From a virus, in the IMG/VR virus record IMGVR_UViG_3300017773_000061, positions 1 through 34,138 of that record: a DNA stretch of 34,138 nt, one strand, 5' to 3'. A model generated the notes under the pieces. It made no database searches. It worked only from the letters and a program-made list of their open reading frames with translations, and was not told the DNA's origin. Numbering within the stretch: the stretch's first letter is position 1; each line of letters starts with the position of its first letter. Position numbers and translations under genes: made by a program. Below are positions 20,396 to 27,339 of this stretch, piece after piece.

Positions 20396-20911
20396 ATGGA
20401 AGAGATATTCGCACTGCACAAGGAATGGATTAAGATTGCAAAGTACGTTGGATGCCCATCGCACCTTGTAGATGATCTTGTACAGGATATGTATCTAAAA
20501 CTGCTAATAATCGAAGAGAAAGAAGGCAGTCTTGATCGTTTGTATCAGAACGACAAGCTAAACAAAGGCTATATTTTTGCGGTATTGAGTAATATGCACT
20601 CAATGTACAGGAGAAAACCAAGATCGGTTGAGTACATGGAGAGCGATACAGCAGATTCCAATTCAGAACTAATGGAAGAGAAGTTCGAGGTGCTAATGAG
20701 CAAAGTGGAAACCATGATGGGTAATATGCATTGGTATAACAGCAAATTGCTAAAGACCTATGTAGATGAGAATCATAGTATACGGAGTCTAAGCAAAGCG
20801 ACAAGGATCAGCGCACGAAGTGTACAGCATACCCTTGCAAAGACTCGTAATCAGATTAAAGACGAATGTAAAAAAGAGTATAATGAGTACAGGAAAGAAA
20901 AAAACATCTAA
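20396..20911 (+). CDS. Sigma-factor-like protein
   Basis: This 171-residue protein resembles minimal sigma-70-type factors. Residues of about 15-75 look like region 2 (SHLVDDLVQDMYLKLLIIEE, then YIFAVLSNMHSMYRRKPRSV). Residues of about 115-158 look like a region 4 HTH (SKLLKTYVDENHSIRSLSKA, then RISARSVQHTLAKTRNQIKD). Such phage factors redirect host RNA polymerase to late promoters. The first gene behind a near-leaderless promoter-like site suggests separate control. It overlaps the next gene by 29 bases. Alternative: a non-sigma HTH regulator. Confidence 0.7.
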   Translation: MEEIFALHKEWIKIAKYVGCPSHLVDDLVQDMYLKLLIIEEKEGSLDRLYQNDKLNKGYIFAVLSNMHSMYRRKPRSVEYMESDTADSNSELMEEKFEVLMSKVETMMGNMHWYNSKLLKTYVDENHSIRSLSKATRISARSVQHTLAKTRNQIKDECKKEYNEYRKEKNI

Positions 20912-21278
20912 GAAAAAGCCCATGAAAGGGTTAGGTGATGCGGTGGAGCGTGTTACTGAGGCCACAGGTATCAAAGCTGTTGTCAAGTTTATAGCAGGAG
21001 AAGATTGTGGGTGTGATGAGCGTAAAGAGCTTCTGAATCGCTTGATTCCGTTCAAAGGATCAGATCCAAATTGTATGTCTGAGGAAGAGCACACTTGGTG
21101 GACAGGATTTCAAGCAGGTGATGTAGAGTTTATGACGAATGCAGAAGCTCAGAAGGTGGCGCATATGCACAGCAGGATTTTCAATCATGAGTTGTATACG
21201 CCTTGCAAGTGTACACCTGCTAAATGGCAAAAAATGATAGATGACGTAAACGAAGTGTACAAGACGTATGGAGAATAG
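20883..21278 (+). CDS. Small Cys-containing protein conserved in Bacteroidota phages
   Basis: This 131-residue protein has a very basic start (KKKTSKKKPMKGLGDAVERV), then GIKAVVKFIAGEDCGCDERK, with a C-x-C pair, and later a Cys-rich C-terminal part (YTPCKCTPAKWQ). I recall similar proteins from Flavobacteriia phages (GLGD..., IAG-DCGCD-RK), with no known role. The frame extends upstream to 20820, but ATG 20883 is the better start. It overlaps the sigma-like gene by 29 bases and the ParB-like gene by 11. Confidence 0.7.
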   Translation: MSTGKKKTSKKKPMKGLGDAVERVTEATGIKAVVKFIAGEDCGCDERKELLNRLIPFKGSDPNCMSEEEHTWWTGFQAGDVEFMTNAEAQKVAHMHSRIFNHELYTPCKCTPAKWQKMIDDVNEVYKTYGE

Positions 21279-21921
21279 AGAAACAGGTCGGTATGAGCCG
21301 ATCTACATGGAGGTAAAAGACATAAAGCTGAATGATGTCAATCCAAGATACATTGAGGACGTTAAGTTCCGCAAGTTGGTACAAAGCATTAAGAAGTTTC
21401 CTAAGATGCTTGATATTCGCCCTATTGTGGTGGATGAAGATATGGTTGTTCTTGGGGGAAACATGAGATATCGTGCCTGTCTCGAAGCAGGGTTAGAGCG
21501 TGTACCTGTTATGCGTGTGTTGGATCTCACGGAGAAGCAGAAGCAAGAGTTCATAGTCAAAGACAACATTGCGTATGGTAAGTGGGATTGGGAGATGTTG
21601 GCCAATCAGTTCGATGCGTATCAGTTAGATGAATGGGCACTCGACATGGATCCGAGTATGTTCAACGTAGAGGGTGATGATGAGACAATGGATGAGGCAT
21701 TAGATACCACGAAGTTTAATGACTACACGATCTACTTTGCCAATGAAGCGCAGATGGATGTATGGTACTCCTTCTTGCGTAAGTTGAAAAACAAATTCGA
21801 GGACTATGACAATGTGAGCCAACGTGTTCTTGCGTATGTAGCTGAGGTGTATAACGATAATAACATGAAGGAGAGTGAATTGATACTCAAGTTCATTGAA
21901 TACGACATAGACGAGGAGTAA
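21268..21921 (+). CDS. ParB/Srx-fold protein, first copy
   Basis: This 217-residue protein's N-terminal 110 residues follow the ParB/sulfiredoxin-like pattern: IKLNDVNPRYIEDVKFRKLV, then DIRPIVVDEDMVVLGGNMRY with GGNMRYRA at 63-70, then VPVMRVLDLTEKQKQEFIVK and DNIAYGKWDWEML. The family binds or hydrolyses nucleotides; GGNMRYRA corresponds to the GERRxRA box of ParB. The C-terminal half is acidic and helical, with no recognised domain. Phage versions often lie beside DNA-modifying enzymes. Here the next gene, overlapping by one base (TAATG), is a PAPS-reductase-type protein, a pairing like IbrB/IbrA. A second ParB-type gene lies at 23821. Confidence 0.8.
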   Translation: MENRETGRYEPIYMEVKDIKLNDVNPRYIEDVKFRKLVQSIKKFPKMLDIRPIVVDEDMVVLGGNMRYRACLEAGLERVPVMRVLDLTEKQKQEFIVKDNIAYGKWDWEMLANQFDAYQLDEWALDMDPSMFNVEGDDETMDEALDTTKFNDYTIYFANEAQMDVWYSFLRKLKNKFEDYDNVSQRVLAYVAEVYNDNNMKESELILKFIEYDIDEE

Positions 21922-23048
21922 TGGCACGAAAAGAGGATCTGATATATGAGGATAGGAACGTCTACGAAGCGGCATTAGATCGCATCGATAGGGTTTACAA
22001 TTCGCATGATGAGGTATGGGTTAGTTATAGTGGAGGAAAGGATAGCCTGGTCTGCTTAAAGCTGATGGAAGAGTACCTTGACATGAAGGGATACAAAGAC
22101 AAGATAAACGTAATCTTCAGAGATGAAGAGGTCATAAATGGCGCAATACGTGATTTTGTATTATCGCAATATGATGATCCGAGATACAATTTTGTGTACT
22201 TGGCCACGCCATTGCAATCTGAGATCTACATATTGGGAGAGAAGCGTAAGTACGTTCAATGGGACGAGAAACGCAAGGGTAATTGGATCGTTCCGAAACC
22301 CGATGTAGCTGAGACTATGAAGGGTGTGATGAAGCAAGAGGAATTTGAGAAATACTTCTTTAAGAATAAGCGCAAGAGGATTGCATTGTGTATTGGAATA
22401 CGAGCGCAAGAGAGCCTGTTGAGATTTCAAGGAATCACGGCAAGTACAATACCATATCTAACGAAGAGTCCACTTGTCAAGAACGTATCTATGTTCAAAC
22501 CTGTGTACGATTGGAGTGAGAAGGACGTGTTCAAGTATTTCTACGATAAGGATATAGAGTATTGCAAGGTATATGACAACCAAGTGTTCAATAAAGATCC
22601 GTTACGAGTAGCTTCAGCTATTCACGCAGAGGCGGCCAAGCAGTTGCATAAGCTCAAGACCAATGATCCTGTGTTGTACAATCAGATCATGGAGGTATTT
22701 CCCGAAGTTGACGTACAGGCGAGATACTATAAGGACATGGTAAAGGGAAAGACTGATAAGATTGCATACGAGTACAAGGAGAAGGCAGGAGATGCGTGGG
22801 GAGCAATATACCTGTACATAAAAGAGAACATAACGGATGAGTATCAGTACAACCAAGCCATGCAAAAAGTAGCACAGGTGAGAAAGAGCCGTGCCAAGAA
22901 TGCAAAACCCGATGACCCGTTAGCAGGATTCCCTGCATTGTACGTTTTTGGCAAGATTATAGGCGGTGGTTACAAGAGATCAATTGTACCGACACCTGAT
23001 AGACACGAGAAATACTATGAGTATGAAGATATATCGAATAGATCATGA
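21921..23048 (+). CDS. PAPS-reductase-family (IbrA/DndC-like) protein
   Basis: This 375-residue protein has SGGKDS at 37-42, the PP-loop of adenine nucleotide alpha hydrolases, which activate substrates with ATP or handle adenylyl sulfate. The later block GIRAQESLLR (about 159-168) matches the G-x-R-A-x-E-S feature of IbrA-like proteins. A helix-rich C-terminal half follows (WSEKDVFKYFYDKDIEYCKV, KGKTDKIAYEYKEKAGD). Relatives include true PAPS reductases, IbrA (function unclear) and DndC, which starts DNA phosphorothioation. The DndD and DndE partners are absent. With its ParB-type neighbours the protein may modify DNA, RNA or a metabolite. It overlaps the ParB-type gene by one base and the GNAT-like gene by 26. 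Confidence 0.83.
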   Translation: MARKEDLIYEDRNVYEAALDRIDRVYNSHDEVWVSYSGGKDSLVCLKLMEEYLDMKGYKDKINVIFRDEEVINGAIRDFVLSQYDDPRYNFVYLATPLQSEIYILGEKRKYVQWDEKRKGNWIVPKPDVAETMKGVMKQEEFEKYFFKNKRKRIALCIGIRAQESLLRFQGITASTIPYLTKSPLVKNVSMFKPVYDWSEKDVFKYFYDKDIEYCKVYDNQVFNKDPLRVASAIHAEAAKQLHKLKTNDPVLYNQIMEVFPEVDVQARYYKDMVKGKTDKIAYEYKEKAGDAWGAIYLYIKENITDEYQYNQAMQKVAQVRKSRAKNAKPDDPLAGFPALYVFGKIIGGGYKRSIVPTPDRHEKYYEYEDISNRS

Positions 23049-23412
23049 TGAGGTATACGGGAGATTCCGTAGAGAATTAGTCAAGGAGCGAGTAGCAATT
23101 AAGAAACAAGATCCAAAGACACATTATGCCTGTGTGATGAATGGAATCCATCCTGTTGCAGTAGTAGGGTGGCAAGAGATCAAAGAAGGGCACATACGTT
23201 TCAAGACCGACTACGTTAGAGAGAATTTTCGTGGAAAAGGTTTATATTCAGCACTTTGGGACTATAGAATAAACCTTATCTTTAAGGAATATGATGTACA
23301 TACGATATCGGCTTACTGCACTGAGATGTCGCTACCGAAATACCTAAAAGAAAACTTCTTGGAAAGGGGAGTCAATCGTAATGGCATCACATATGTTAAG
23401 TATAATCCATAA
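23023..23412 (+). CDS. GNAT-like acetyltransferase
   Basis: This 129-residue protein starts with MKIYRIDHDEVYGRFRRELV and has HYACVMNGIHPVAVVGWQEI, a strand pair, and later the block VRENFRGKGLYSALWDYRIN. The R-x-x-G-K-G-LYS-LW pattern is the acetyl-CoA-binding motif A of GNAT transferases (RGKGLG). The rest (SLPKYLKENFLERGVNRNGI) matches the typical GNAT C-terminus. Its acceptor is unknown; with modification-type neighbours it could finish a base or protein modification. ATG 23017 is an alternative start, two codons upstream. Confidence 0.72.
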   Translation: MKIYRIDHDEVYGRFRRELVKERVAIKKQDPKTHYACVMNGIHPVAVVGWQEIKEGHIRFKTDYVRENFRGKGLYSALWDYRINLIFKEYDVHTISAYCTEMSLPKYLKENFLERGVNRNGITYVKYNP

Positions 23413-23420
23413 TCAAAAAG
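23411..23420 (+). promoter_or_regulatory. Leader element AATCAAAAAG before the HNH-like gene
   Basis: AATCAAAAAG lies 9 bases before ATG 23430 and is preceded by GTTAAGTATAATC (about 23395-23407), similar to the sequence around the -7 box of the class A promoters. No good -33 element is seen. It is probably a weak or ancestral promoter/leader. Confidence 0.4.
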
Positions 23421-23429
23421 TAAAACAGC

Positions 23430-23828
23430 ATGAAAAGTTACAAAAAGTGGTCAGCAGAATTCCGTAAGGCATCCTTAAAGCACACGCAACGCGCACAAAA
23501 GATGGGTTGGATCAAGTACCCAAAGCAATGCAACAGGTGTGGTCAGACTGAAGGCATAATCCATACGCATAATGAAGACTACGATGTTACATTTTACACG
23601 TTAGAAGATGTGTTCAATCGATTCCCGATCAGCATCGAACCCCATGAAATAGAAAAGCTCAAAAGCGTACTCGAACCATTGTGTTGGAGATGCCACATGA
23701 TGCACCACAGCAAACGCAGAAACCCCAAAGCCGTAGAAGGCTATTTCCAACAGGTACAAAACGGCAGACAATGGCCTCCTGTATATCGACACGATTTTGC
23801 AATACTAAGAAAAGACCACAATGTATAA
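23430..23828 (+). CDS. HNH-like zinc-binding protein
   Basis: This 132-residue basic protein has CNRCGQTEGIIHTHNEDYDV, a CxxC followed by an H-x-H-N-E-D-Y block, and then LEPLCWRCHMMHHSKRRNPK, a CxxC with HMMHH. This is the HNH/endonuclease VII-like zinc layout (C-x2-C ... H ... C-x2-C-H). The insertion between the blocks (YTLEDVFNRFPISIEPHEIE) is unusual. It could be a nicking or homing-type endonuclease, or a zinc-binding partner of the ParB/PAPS-reductase pair. A catalytic HNH core is plausible but not proven. It overlaps the next gene by 8 bases. Confidence 0.7.
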   Translation: MKSYKKWSAEFRKASLKHTQRAQKMGWIKYPKQCNRCGQTEGIIHTHNEDYDVTFYTLEDVFNRFPISIEPHEIEKLKSVLEPLCWRCHMMHHSKRRNPKAVEGYFQQVQNGRQWPPVYRHDFAILRKDHNV

Positions 23829-24339
23829 AGACGATCCGATCAGCCAAGTGCAATGGGTAAACGCTCATGATCTAAACGCTAACGAGTACAATCCGAACGT
23901 AGTGCTGAACCAAGAACTAAAACTTCTTGAGTTCAGTATTATGAAGAACGGGTGGATACAACCTGTACTCGTAGACAAGAACCTCATGATTATCGATGGG
24001 TATCACAGGAGTTTTTTGAGCAAGAACAGCAAACTGCTACAGGAGAAGTACGATGGCAAATGTCCTGTAGTTATGATGGATCTGACTGAACCCGAACGAA
24101 TGCTATTGACAATTAGGATCAATAGAGCTAAGGGTAATCACGTGGCAATCAAGATGCATGACATAGTGAAGAGCCTTATTGATGATCACGATTACAGCAG
24201 ACAGCAGATTATGGAGGGCATAGGTTGTACGAAAGATGAGATAGACCTATTGTACAAGGATGGAGTATTCGATGCGTTGAATATCAAAGAGCATAAGTAT
24301 AGCAAAGCATGGAGAAGTCCCAAACAAGGCAAGAAGTAG
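23821..24339 (+). CDS. ParB/Srx-fold protein, second copy (IbrB-like)
   Basis: This 172-residue protein has VQWVNAHDLNANEYNPNVVL to LLEFSIMKNGWIQPVLVDKN at the N-terminus. The box IIDGYHR at 57-63 and the motif RINRAKGNHVAIKMHDIVKS at about 99-118 follow. The DGYHR sequence resembles the DGQHR/DGHHR box of DndB- and IbrB-like proteins, closer to IbrB than the first copy at 21268. An HTH-like part at about 124-145 (DYSRQQIMEGIGCTKDEIDL) could bind DNA. The gene is separated from the PAPS-reductase gene by only two small genes, so the pair may work together. Confidence 0.8.
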   Translation: MYKDDPISQVQWVNAHDLNANEYNPNVVLNQELKLLEFSIMKNGWIQPVLVDKNLMIIDGYHRSFLSKNSKLLQEKYDGKCPVVMMDLTEPERMLLTIRINRAKGNHVAIKMHDIVKSLIDDHDYSRQQIMEGIGCTKDEIDLLYKDGVFDALNIKEHKYSKAWRSPKQGKK

Positions 24340-24425
24340 GATACGAAGAGGGCATGTATTGGGTATGTGAATACTGCAATAGCCACACCTACTATGATAA
24401 TGATAAACACGATTGCAATGACTGA
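24309..24425 (+). CDS. Tiny zinc-ribbon-like ORF
   Basis: A 38-residue frame starts at ATG 24309 inside the end of the second ParB gene. It contains WVCEYCNSHTYYDNDKHDCN, so Cys-x2-Cys, a His, and then His-x-Cys spaced as in a zinc finger. It ends eight bases into the next small gene. It lies in a densely coupled run of genes and its composition argues for it, but its length keeps it uncertain. Confidence 0.55.
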   Translation: MEKSQTRQEVGYEEGMYWVCEYCNSHTYYDNDKHDCND

Positions 24426-24561
24426 CAAGATGAAGCAGTTCCTACGCATAGCAAATGCGAGACTAAGAAAGGTGTACCCAAACAAGATTCAGAGAAAGGC
24501 TTGGGCGGCCAATATGTGGCGCAGGTATATTGAGAGGAAGAACATAGAACACGACCTTTAG
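24418..24561 (+). CDS. Small basic protein before the terminase
   Basis: This 47-residue, very basic helix-rich protein (KMKQFLRIANARLRKVYPNK, then AWAANMWRRYIERKNIEHDL) overlaps the tiny zinc ORF by 8 bases; its stop codon abuts the terminase start at 24562. The frame extends upstream by a GTG at 24367, but ATG 24418 is preferred. It could bind nucleic acid at packaging. Confidence 0.6.
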   Translation: MTDKMKQFLRIANARLRKVYPNKIQRKAWAANMWRRYIERKNIEHDL

Positions 24562-24924
24562 ATGAGCGACAAGAAGCAACAAAAACAACACCTTAAAAAA
24601 GAGCAGTTCTTAGAAGCTCTTGAAAAGAAGATGGGTATTGTGAGCCAAGCCTGTAAGAGCATAGGCATAGATCGCACGACACCATACAGGTGGGCTAAAG
24701 AGGACAGCGAATTTTCAGATGCAATGGATGAGGTGCAGAACATTGTATTGGACTTTGCGGAGAGTAAGCTGTATGAATTAGTGGATGACAAGAATCCGAC
24801 TTCAGTGATCTTTTTGCTCAAGACTAAGGGTAAGCATAGAGGATATGTAGAGCGTACTGAAATTACAGGTGCAGATGGTAAGGGACTTGATGTTAAGATA
24901 GAGGTATTGCGTAAAGAAGAATAA
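24562..24924 (+). CDS. Terminase small subunit
   Basis: This 120-residue protein has an N-terminal HTH (about 12-50: EQFLEALEKKMGIVSQACKS, then IDRTTPYRWAKEDSEFSDAM) that should bind the packaging start site. A helix follows (about 60-80), then a segment SVIFLLKTKGKHRGYVERTE, typical of small terminases in phages of this kind, and a Lys/Glu tail for contact with the large subunit. It is fused in expression with the large subunit by a one-base overlap (TAATG). The small terminase recognises viral DNA and stimulates the motor. Confidence 0.85.
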   Translation: MSDKKQQKQHLKKEQFLEALEKKMGIVSQACKSIGIDRTTPYRWAKEDSEFSDAMDEVQNIVLDFAESKLYELVDDKNPTSVIFLLKTKGKHRGYVERTEITGADGKGLDVKIEVLRKEE

Positions 24925-26090
24925 TGGCTGAGATAGCTTTACAAACGAATGTAGTTTTTGATCATATTGACCTTAGTGATAAGAGGTTCATTGTGGAGCA
25001 AGGAGGTACACGTTCGGGTAAGACGTACAATATCTTGATATGGATCATTTTCAAGTATTGCATGAGCAACAACAACAAGATCGTTACCATATGTCGTAAG
25101 CATGGCCCTTCGTTAAGAGGATCAGCTATGAGGGATTTCTTTGAGTTGTTGAACAAGTACAACATGTATAGCGAGATAAACCACAGCAAGAGTACGAATG
25201 AGTACAGGCTGAATGGTAATCTCGTAGAGTTCGTGAGTTTAGATGAGCCGCAGAAGATTAGAGGTCGTAAGAGACACCTGTTATTCATAAACGAAGGTAA
25301 TGAGCTTAGATACGAGGATTTCTTTCAGTTGAACATCCGTACCATTGAGAGGGTGATAGTTGATTACAACCCTTCTGACGAGTTCCATTGGCTATATGAT
25401 CAAGTAGTCGGTAGGGACGATTGTGATTTCCACATAACGACATATCGAGATAATCCGTTCCTTGACAAAAGCCTTGTTGCTGAGATTGAGAGACTCAAGG
25501 ATATTGATGAGACGTATTGGCGTGTATACGGAGAAGGTAAGAGAGCGCAGAACAAAGCTGTGATATTCAGATTCGACACAATAATGAAAGTGCCACCTCA
25601 TGCCAAGCTGATAAGCTACGGGCTTGACTTTGGGTATACGAATGACCCTACGTCATTGGTTGAGGTGTTTCAAGATGGAGATACGCTGTATTTCAATGAG
25701 CTGATATATGAGACAGGATTGACCAATGCGGGTATAGCGGAAAAGATGAGGATGTTTGACATTGATAGAGAGATACCTGTATGGGCTGATAGTGCAGAAC
25801 CAAAGGCTATCGATGAGATACACCGATGGGGATTCAACGTCAGACCAACGAGCAAGGGTAAGGATAGTGTCATGATGGGTATTGATATGCTAAGAAGGCA
25901 TAGGCTTGTATGGACTGATAACAGCACCAATGGTATAAAGGAAATGCGTAACTACAAGTGGGCAGAGGATAAGGATGGTAAGCTACTGAACAAACCTGTT
26001 GACCTGTTCAATCACGCCATTGATGCATTGAGATATGGTGTATGGATGGCCATGAAGAATCCAAACAGGGGTAGATACGCTCTTAGGTGA
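24924..26090 (+). CDS. Terminase large subunit
   Basis: This 388-residue packaging ATPase/nuclease has a Walker A at 27-34 (GGTRSGKT), an adjoining helix, and a Walker B-like segment at 119-127 (LLFINEGNE). The RNase H-like nuclease domain starts with YGLDFGYTNDPTSL near 232, where the Asp is a metal ligand; WADSAEPKAIDEI near 289 carries the second Asp. The closing helix has HAIDALRYGVWM near 362. All motifs needed for activity are present. At 388 residues it is on the short side for its family. A promoter for the next unit starts right at the stop codon. Confidence 0.92.
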   Translation: MAEIALQTNVVFDHIDLSDKRFIVEQGGTRSGKTYNILIWIIFKYCMSNNNKIVTICRKHGPSLRGSAMRDFFELLNKYNMYSEINHSKSTNEYRLNGNLVEFVSLDEPQKIRGRKRHLLFINEGNELRYEDFFQLNIRTIERVIVDYNPSDEFHWLYDQVVGRDDCDFHITTYRDNPFLDKSLVAEIERLKDIDETYWRVYGEGKRAQNKAVIFRFDTIMKVPPHAKLISYGLDFGYTNDPTSLVEVFQDGDTLYFNELIYETGLTNAGIAEKMRMFDIDREIPVWADSAEPKAIDEIHRWGFNVRPTSKGKDSVMMGIDMLRRHRLVWTDNSTNGIKEMRNYKWAEDKDGKLLNKPVDLFNHAIDALRYGVWMAMKNPNRGRYALR

Positions 26091-26130
26091 TTTTGTATAT
26101 TCAAAAAGTTATTGTATCTTTACAAAAAGC
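26091..26130 (+). promoter_or_regulatory. Bacteroidota-type promoter, class A
   Basis: TTTTG at 26091-26095 starts one base after the terminase stop. A 19-base spacer and TATCTTTAC (26115-26123) follow. ACAAAAAGC at 26122-26130 and the ATG at 26137 come next. The spacing equals that of the four other class A promoters. Confidence 0.82.
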
Positions 26131-26136
26131 AACGAT

Positions 26137-26517
26137 ATGAAAGTGTTCACGGATAACGACCTCACTTTACAGGTGGTCATAAACAACAAGCAGTACAATA
26201 TGGAGTACGACAGGGTATGCGATAGCCTGTTTTTGTGGAGAGAAGGAATGACTCATGACCAAAAGGTATGGCATGAAGAGATCTCATTAGACGATTGCGG
26301 TATACACGACAAGTTTGAGGACAGCGGTATGACCACAATGACCATTGATACCATGAGCGATGGATCATATGGAGGACATACGACCTACGAACGTGGTGTA
26401 GACATATCTGATATTAGCATACCATTGCATTGGTATCGTGAGATCATTATGCAACATAGAGTAAACAGCAGATGGAAGCATAACGTGGAAGTCAATAATT
26501 ATATAAGTAAAAGGTAG
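26137..26517 (+). CDS. Hypothetical protein after the terminase
   Basis: This 126-residue acidic protein has many His and Tyr and a beta-rich look (LTLQVVINNKQYNMEYDRVC, DDCGIHDKFEDSGMTTMTID, SYGGHTTYERGVDISD). No family or catalytic motif is recognised. It is the first of a run of small genes between terminase and tail chaperones, driven by its own promoter. An early or accessory role is likely. Confidence 0.7.
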   Translation: MKVFTDNDLTLQVVINNKQYNMEYDRVCDSLFLWREGMTHDQKVWHEEISLDDCGIHDKFEDSGMTTMTIDTMSDGSYGGHTTYERGVDISDISIPLHWYREIIMQHRVNSRWKHNVEVNNYISKR

Positions 26518-26521
26518 GGTT

Positions 26522-26695
26522 ATGATTAGAGTATTTGATTATTTTAAGGCAAGTGATAGAGCATGGGGTAGTTTATTGTACGTGGATATGTACGGCATAG
26601 AGATCAAGCTACTGCACTTTGATATTATGTGGAAAGAGAAACCTATGCAATGGGACTTTGTGTTCTTTAGGATCAACACAGGAGAGTTTATTTAG
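26522..26695 (+). CDS. Small hypothetical protein
   Basis: This 57-residue protein starts at ATG 26522, four bases after the previous stop, and ends just before a strong terminator. It is rich in aromatic residues (RVFDYFKASDRAWGSLLYVD, then KPMQWDFVFFRINTGEF). No family recognised. The compact fit between stop and terminator supports it. Confidence 0.65.
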   Translation: MIRVFDYFKASDRAWGSLLYVDMYGIEIKLLHFDIMWKEKPMQWDFVFFRINTGEFI

Positions 26696-26696
26696 T

Positions 26697-26725
26697 AAAG
26701 GGGGGCAAATAGCCCTCTTTTTTTT
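26697..26725 (+). terminator. Rho-independent terminator
   Basis: AAAGGGGGGC (26697-26706) pairs with GCCCTCTTT (26712-26720), with G-T pairs, around AAATA, and a run of eight T (26718-26725) follows. A class A promoter begins 9 bases downstream. Confidence 0.87.
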
Positions 26726-26733
26726 CAGTATAA

Positions 26734-26782
26734 TTTTGTGTGTTTACAAAAATACCTTATCTTTAAGTATGAATCAAAAAGC
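26734..26782 (+). promoter_or_regulatory. Bacteroidota-type promoter, class A
   Basis: TTTTG (26734-26738), a 19-base spacer and TATCTTTAA (26758-26766). The leader AATCAAAAAGC lies at 26772-26782, and the ATG at 26790. An in-frame ATG inside the leader (26769) is ignored because the leader is conserved as non-coding elsewhere. Confidence 0.83.
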
Positions 26783-26789
26783 AAACATC

Positions 26790-26999
26790 ATGAGAAACGA
26801 AGCGCAGTTAGTTAGTATCGCACTTGAAATGTGCCACAACAACGCAAAATCAGCAGAGCAGTTATTGCAGAACTACCAAATGGAGCACGGCTACCTGTCG
26901 TACCAAGAGGTAATGTACATTCACGCACAAGTGAACAGCACCAAGCGCATATGGGCTATGGAAGAAGCAGAGTTCAAGGCACACTTAAACTACTTGTAA
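26790..26999 (+). CDS. Small helical hypothetical protein
   Basis: This 69-residue, mostly helical protein (EAQLVSIALEMCHNNAKSAE, then YIHAQVNSTKRIWAMEEAEF) has no family recognised. A longer start (26619 or 26769) would run through the promoter and its leader, so ATG 26790 is chosen. The next gene starts two bases after its stop. Confidence 0.72.
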   Translation: MRNEAQLVSIALEMCHNNAKSAEQLLQNYQMEHGYLSYQEVMYIHAQVNSTKRIWAMEEAEFKAHLNYL

Positions 27000-27000
27000 G

Positions 27001-27339
27001 ATGAAGACACAGGTACTGAAAGAAGGGCAAGTAGGCTCGAAAATAAACGGAACAAATCTTAAAGGGTATCTGAACGGGTACACCTTTAAGGATTTGGTCA
27101 AGGCGTTCGGTAGACCTACCTACCTTGAACCAAGCGGTGATGACAAGGTGCAGGTAGAATGGGTGATCAAGTTTGACAACGGCAGTGTGAATGAGTACGC
27201 TACTATCTACGATTGGAAGACCTATGATAGAGCATACACGACTACGAAATTGACAACATGGAATATAGGAGGTCATGTACCTGTTGTATCGCATTGGGTT
27301 AAAGACTTAATGGATCAAAAGATACAGGAACGTGGGTAG
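27001..27339 (+). CDS. Hypothetical protein with conserved phage pattern
   Basis: This 112-residue protein has GYTFKDLVKAFGRPTYLEPS, DDKVQVEWVIKFDNGSVNEY, ATIYDWKTYDRAYTTTK and TTWNIGGHVPVV. I have seen 'FG-P---DKVQVEWVI-F-DGTVATIYDWK' in small proteins of unrelated phages, including marine ones, with no function known to me. It overlaps the next gene by 8 bases. Confidence 0.72.
   Translation: MKTQVLKEGQVGSKINGTNLKGYLNGYTFKDLVKAFGRPTYLEPSGDDKVQVEWVIKFDNGSVNEYATIYDWKTYDRAYTTTKLTTWNIGGHVPVVSHWVKDLMDQKIQERG

Noticed and set aside
22966-23022. Upstream start of the GNAT-like gene at 22966
   Set aside because: It would lengthen the overlap with the PAPS-reductase-type gene to more than 80 bases and adds residues that do not fit the GNAT fold; the ATGs at 23017 and 23023 fit better.
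21268-23048. Full Dnd (phosphorothioation) operon
   Set aside because: Only a DndC-like family member and ParB/DGQHR-like proteins occur; no DndA, DndD or DndE counterpart was seen, so a complete Dnd system is not claimed.
23430-23828. HNH-like gene as a homing endonuclease inserted in the cassette
   Set aside because: No intron or split gene is visible around it and its base composition matches the neighbours; it is treated as part of the cassette instead.
26619-26789. Start of the small helical gene at 26619 or 26769
   Set aside because: The extension would translate the terminator, the class A promoter and the conserved leader.
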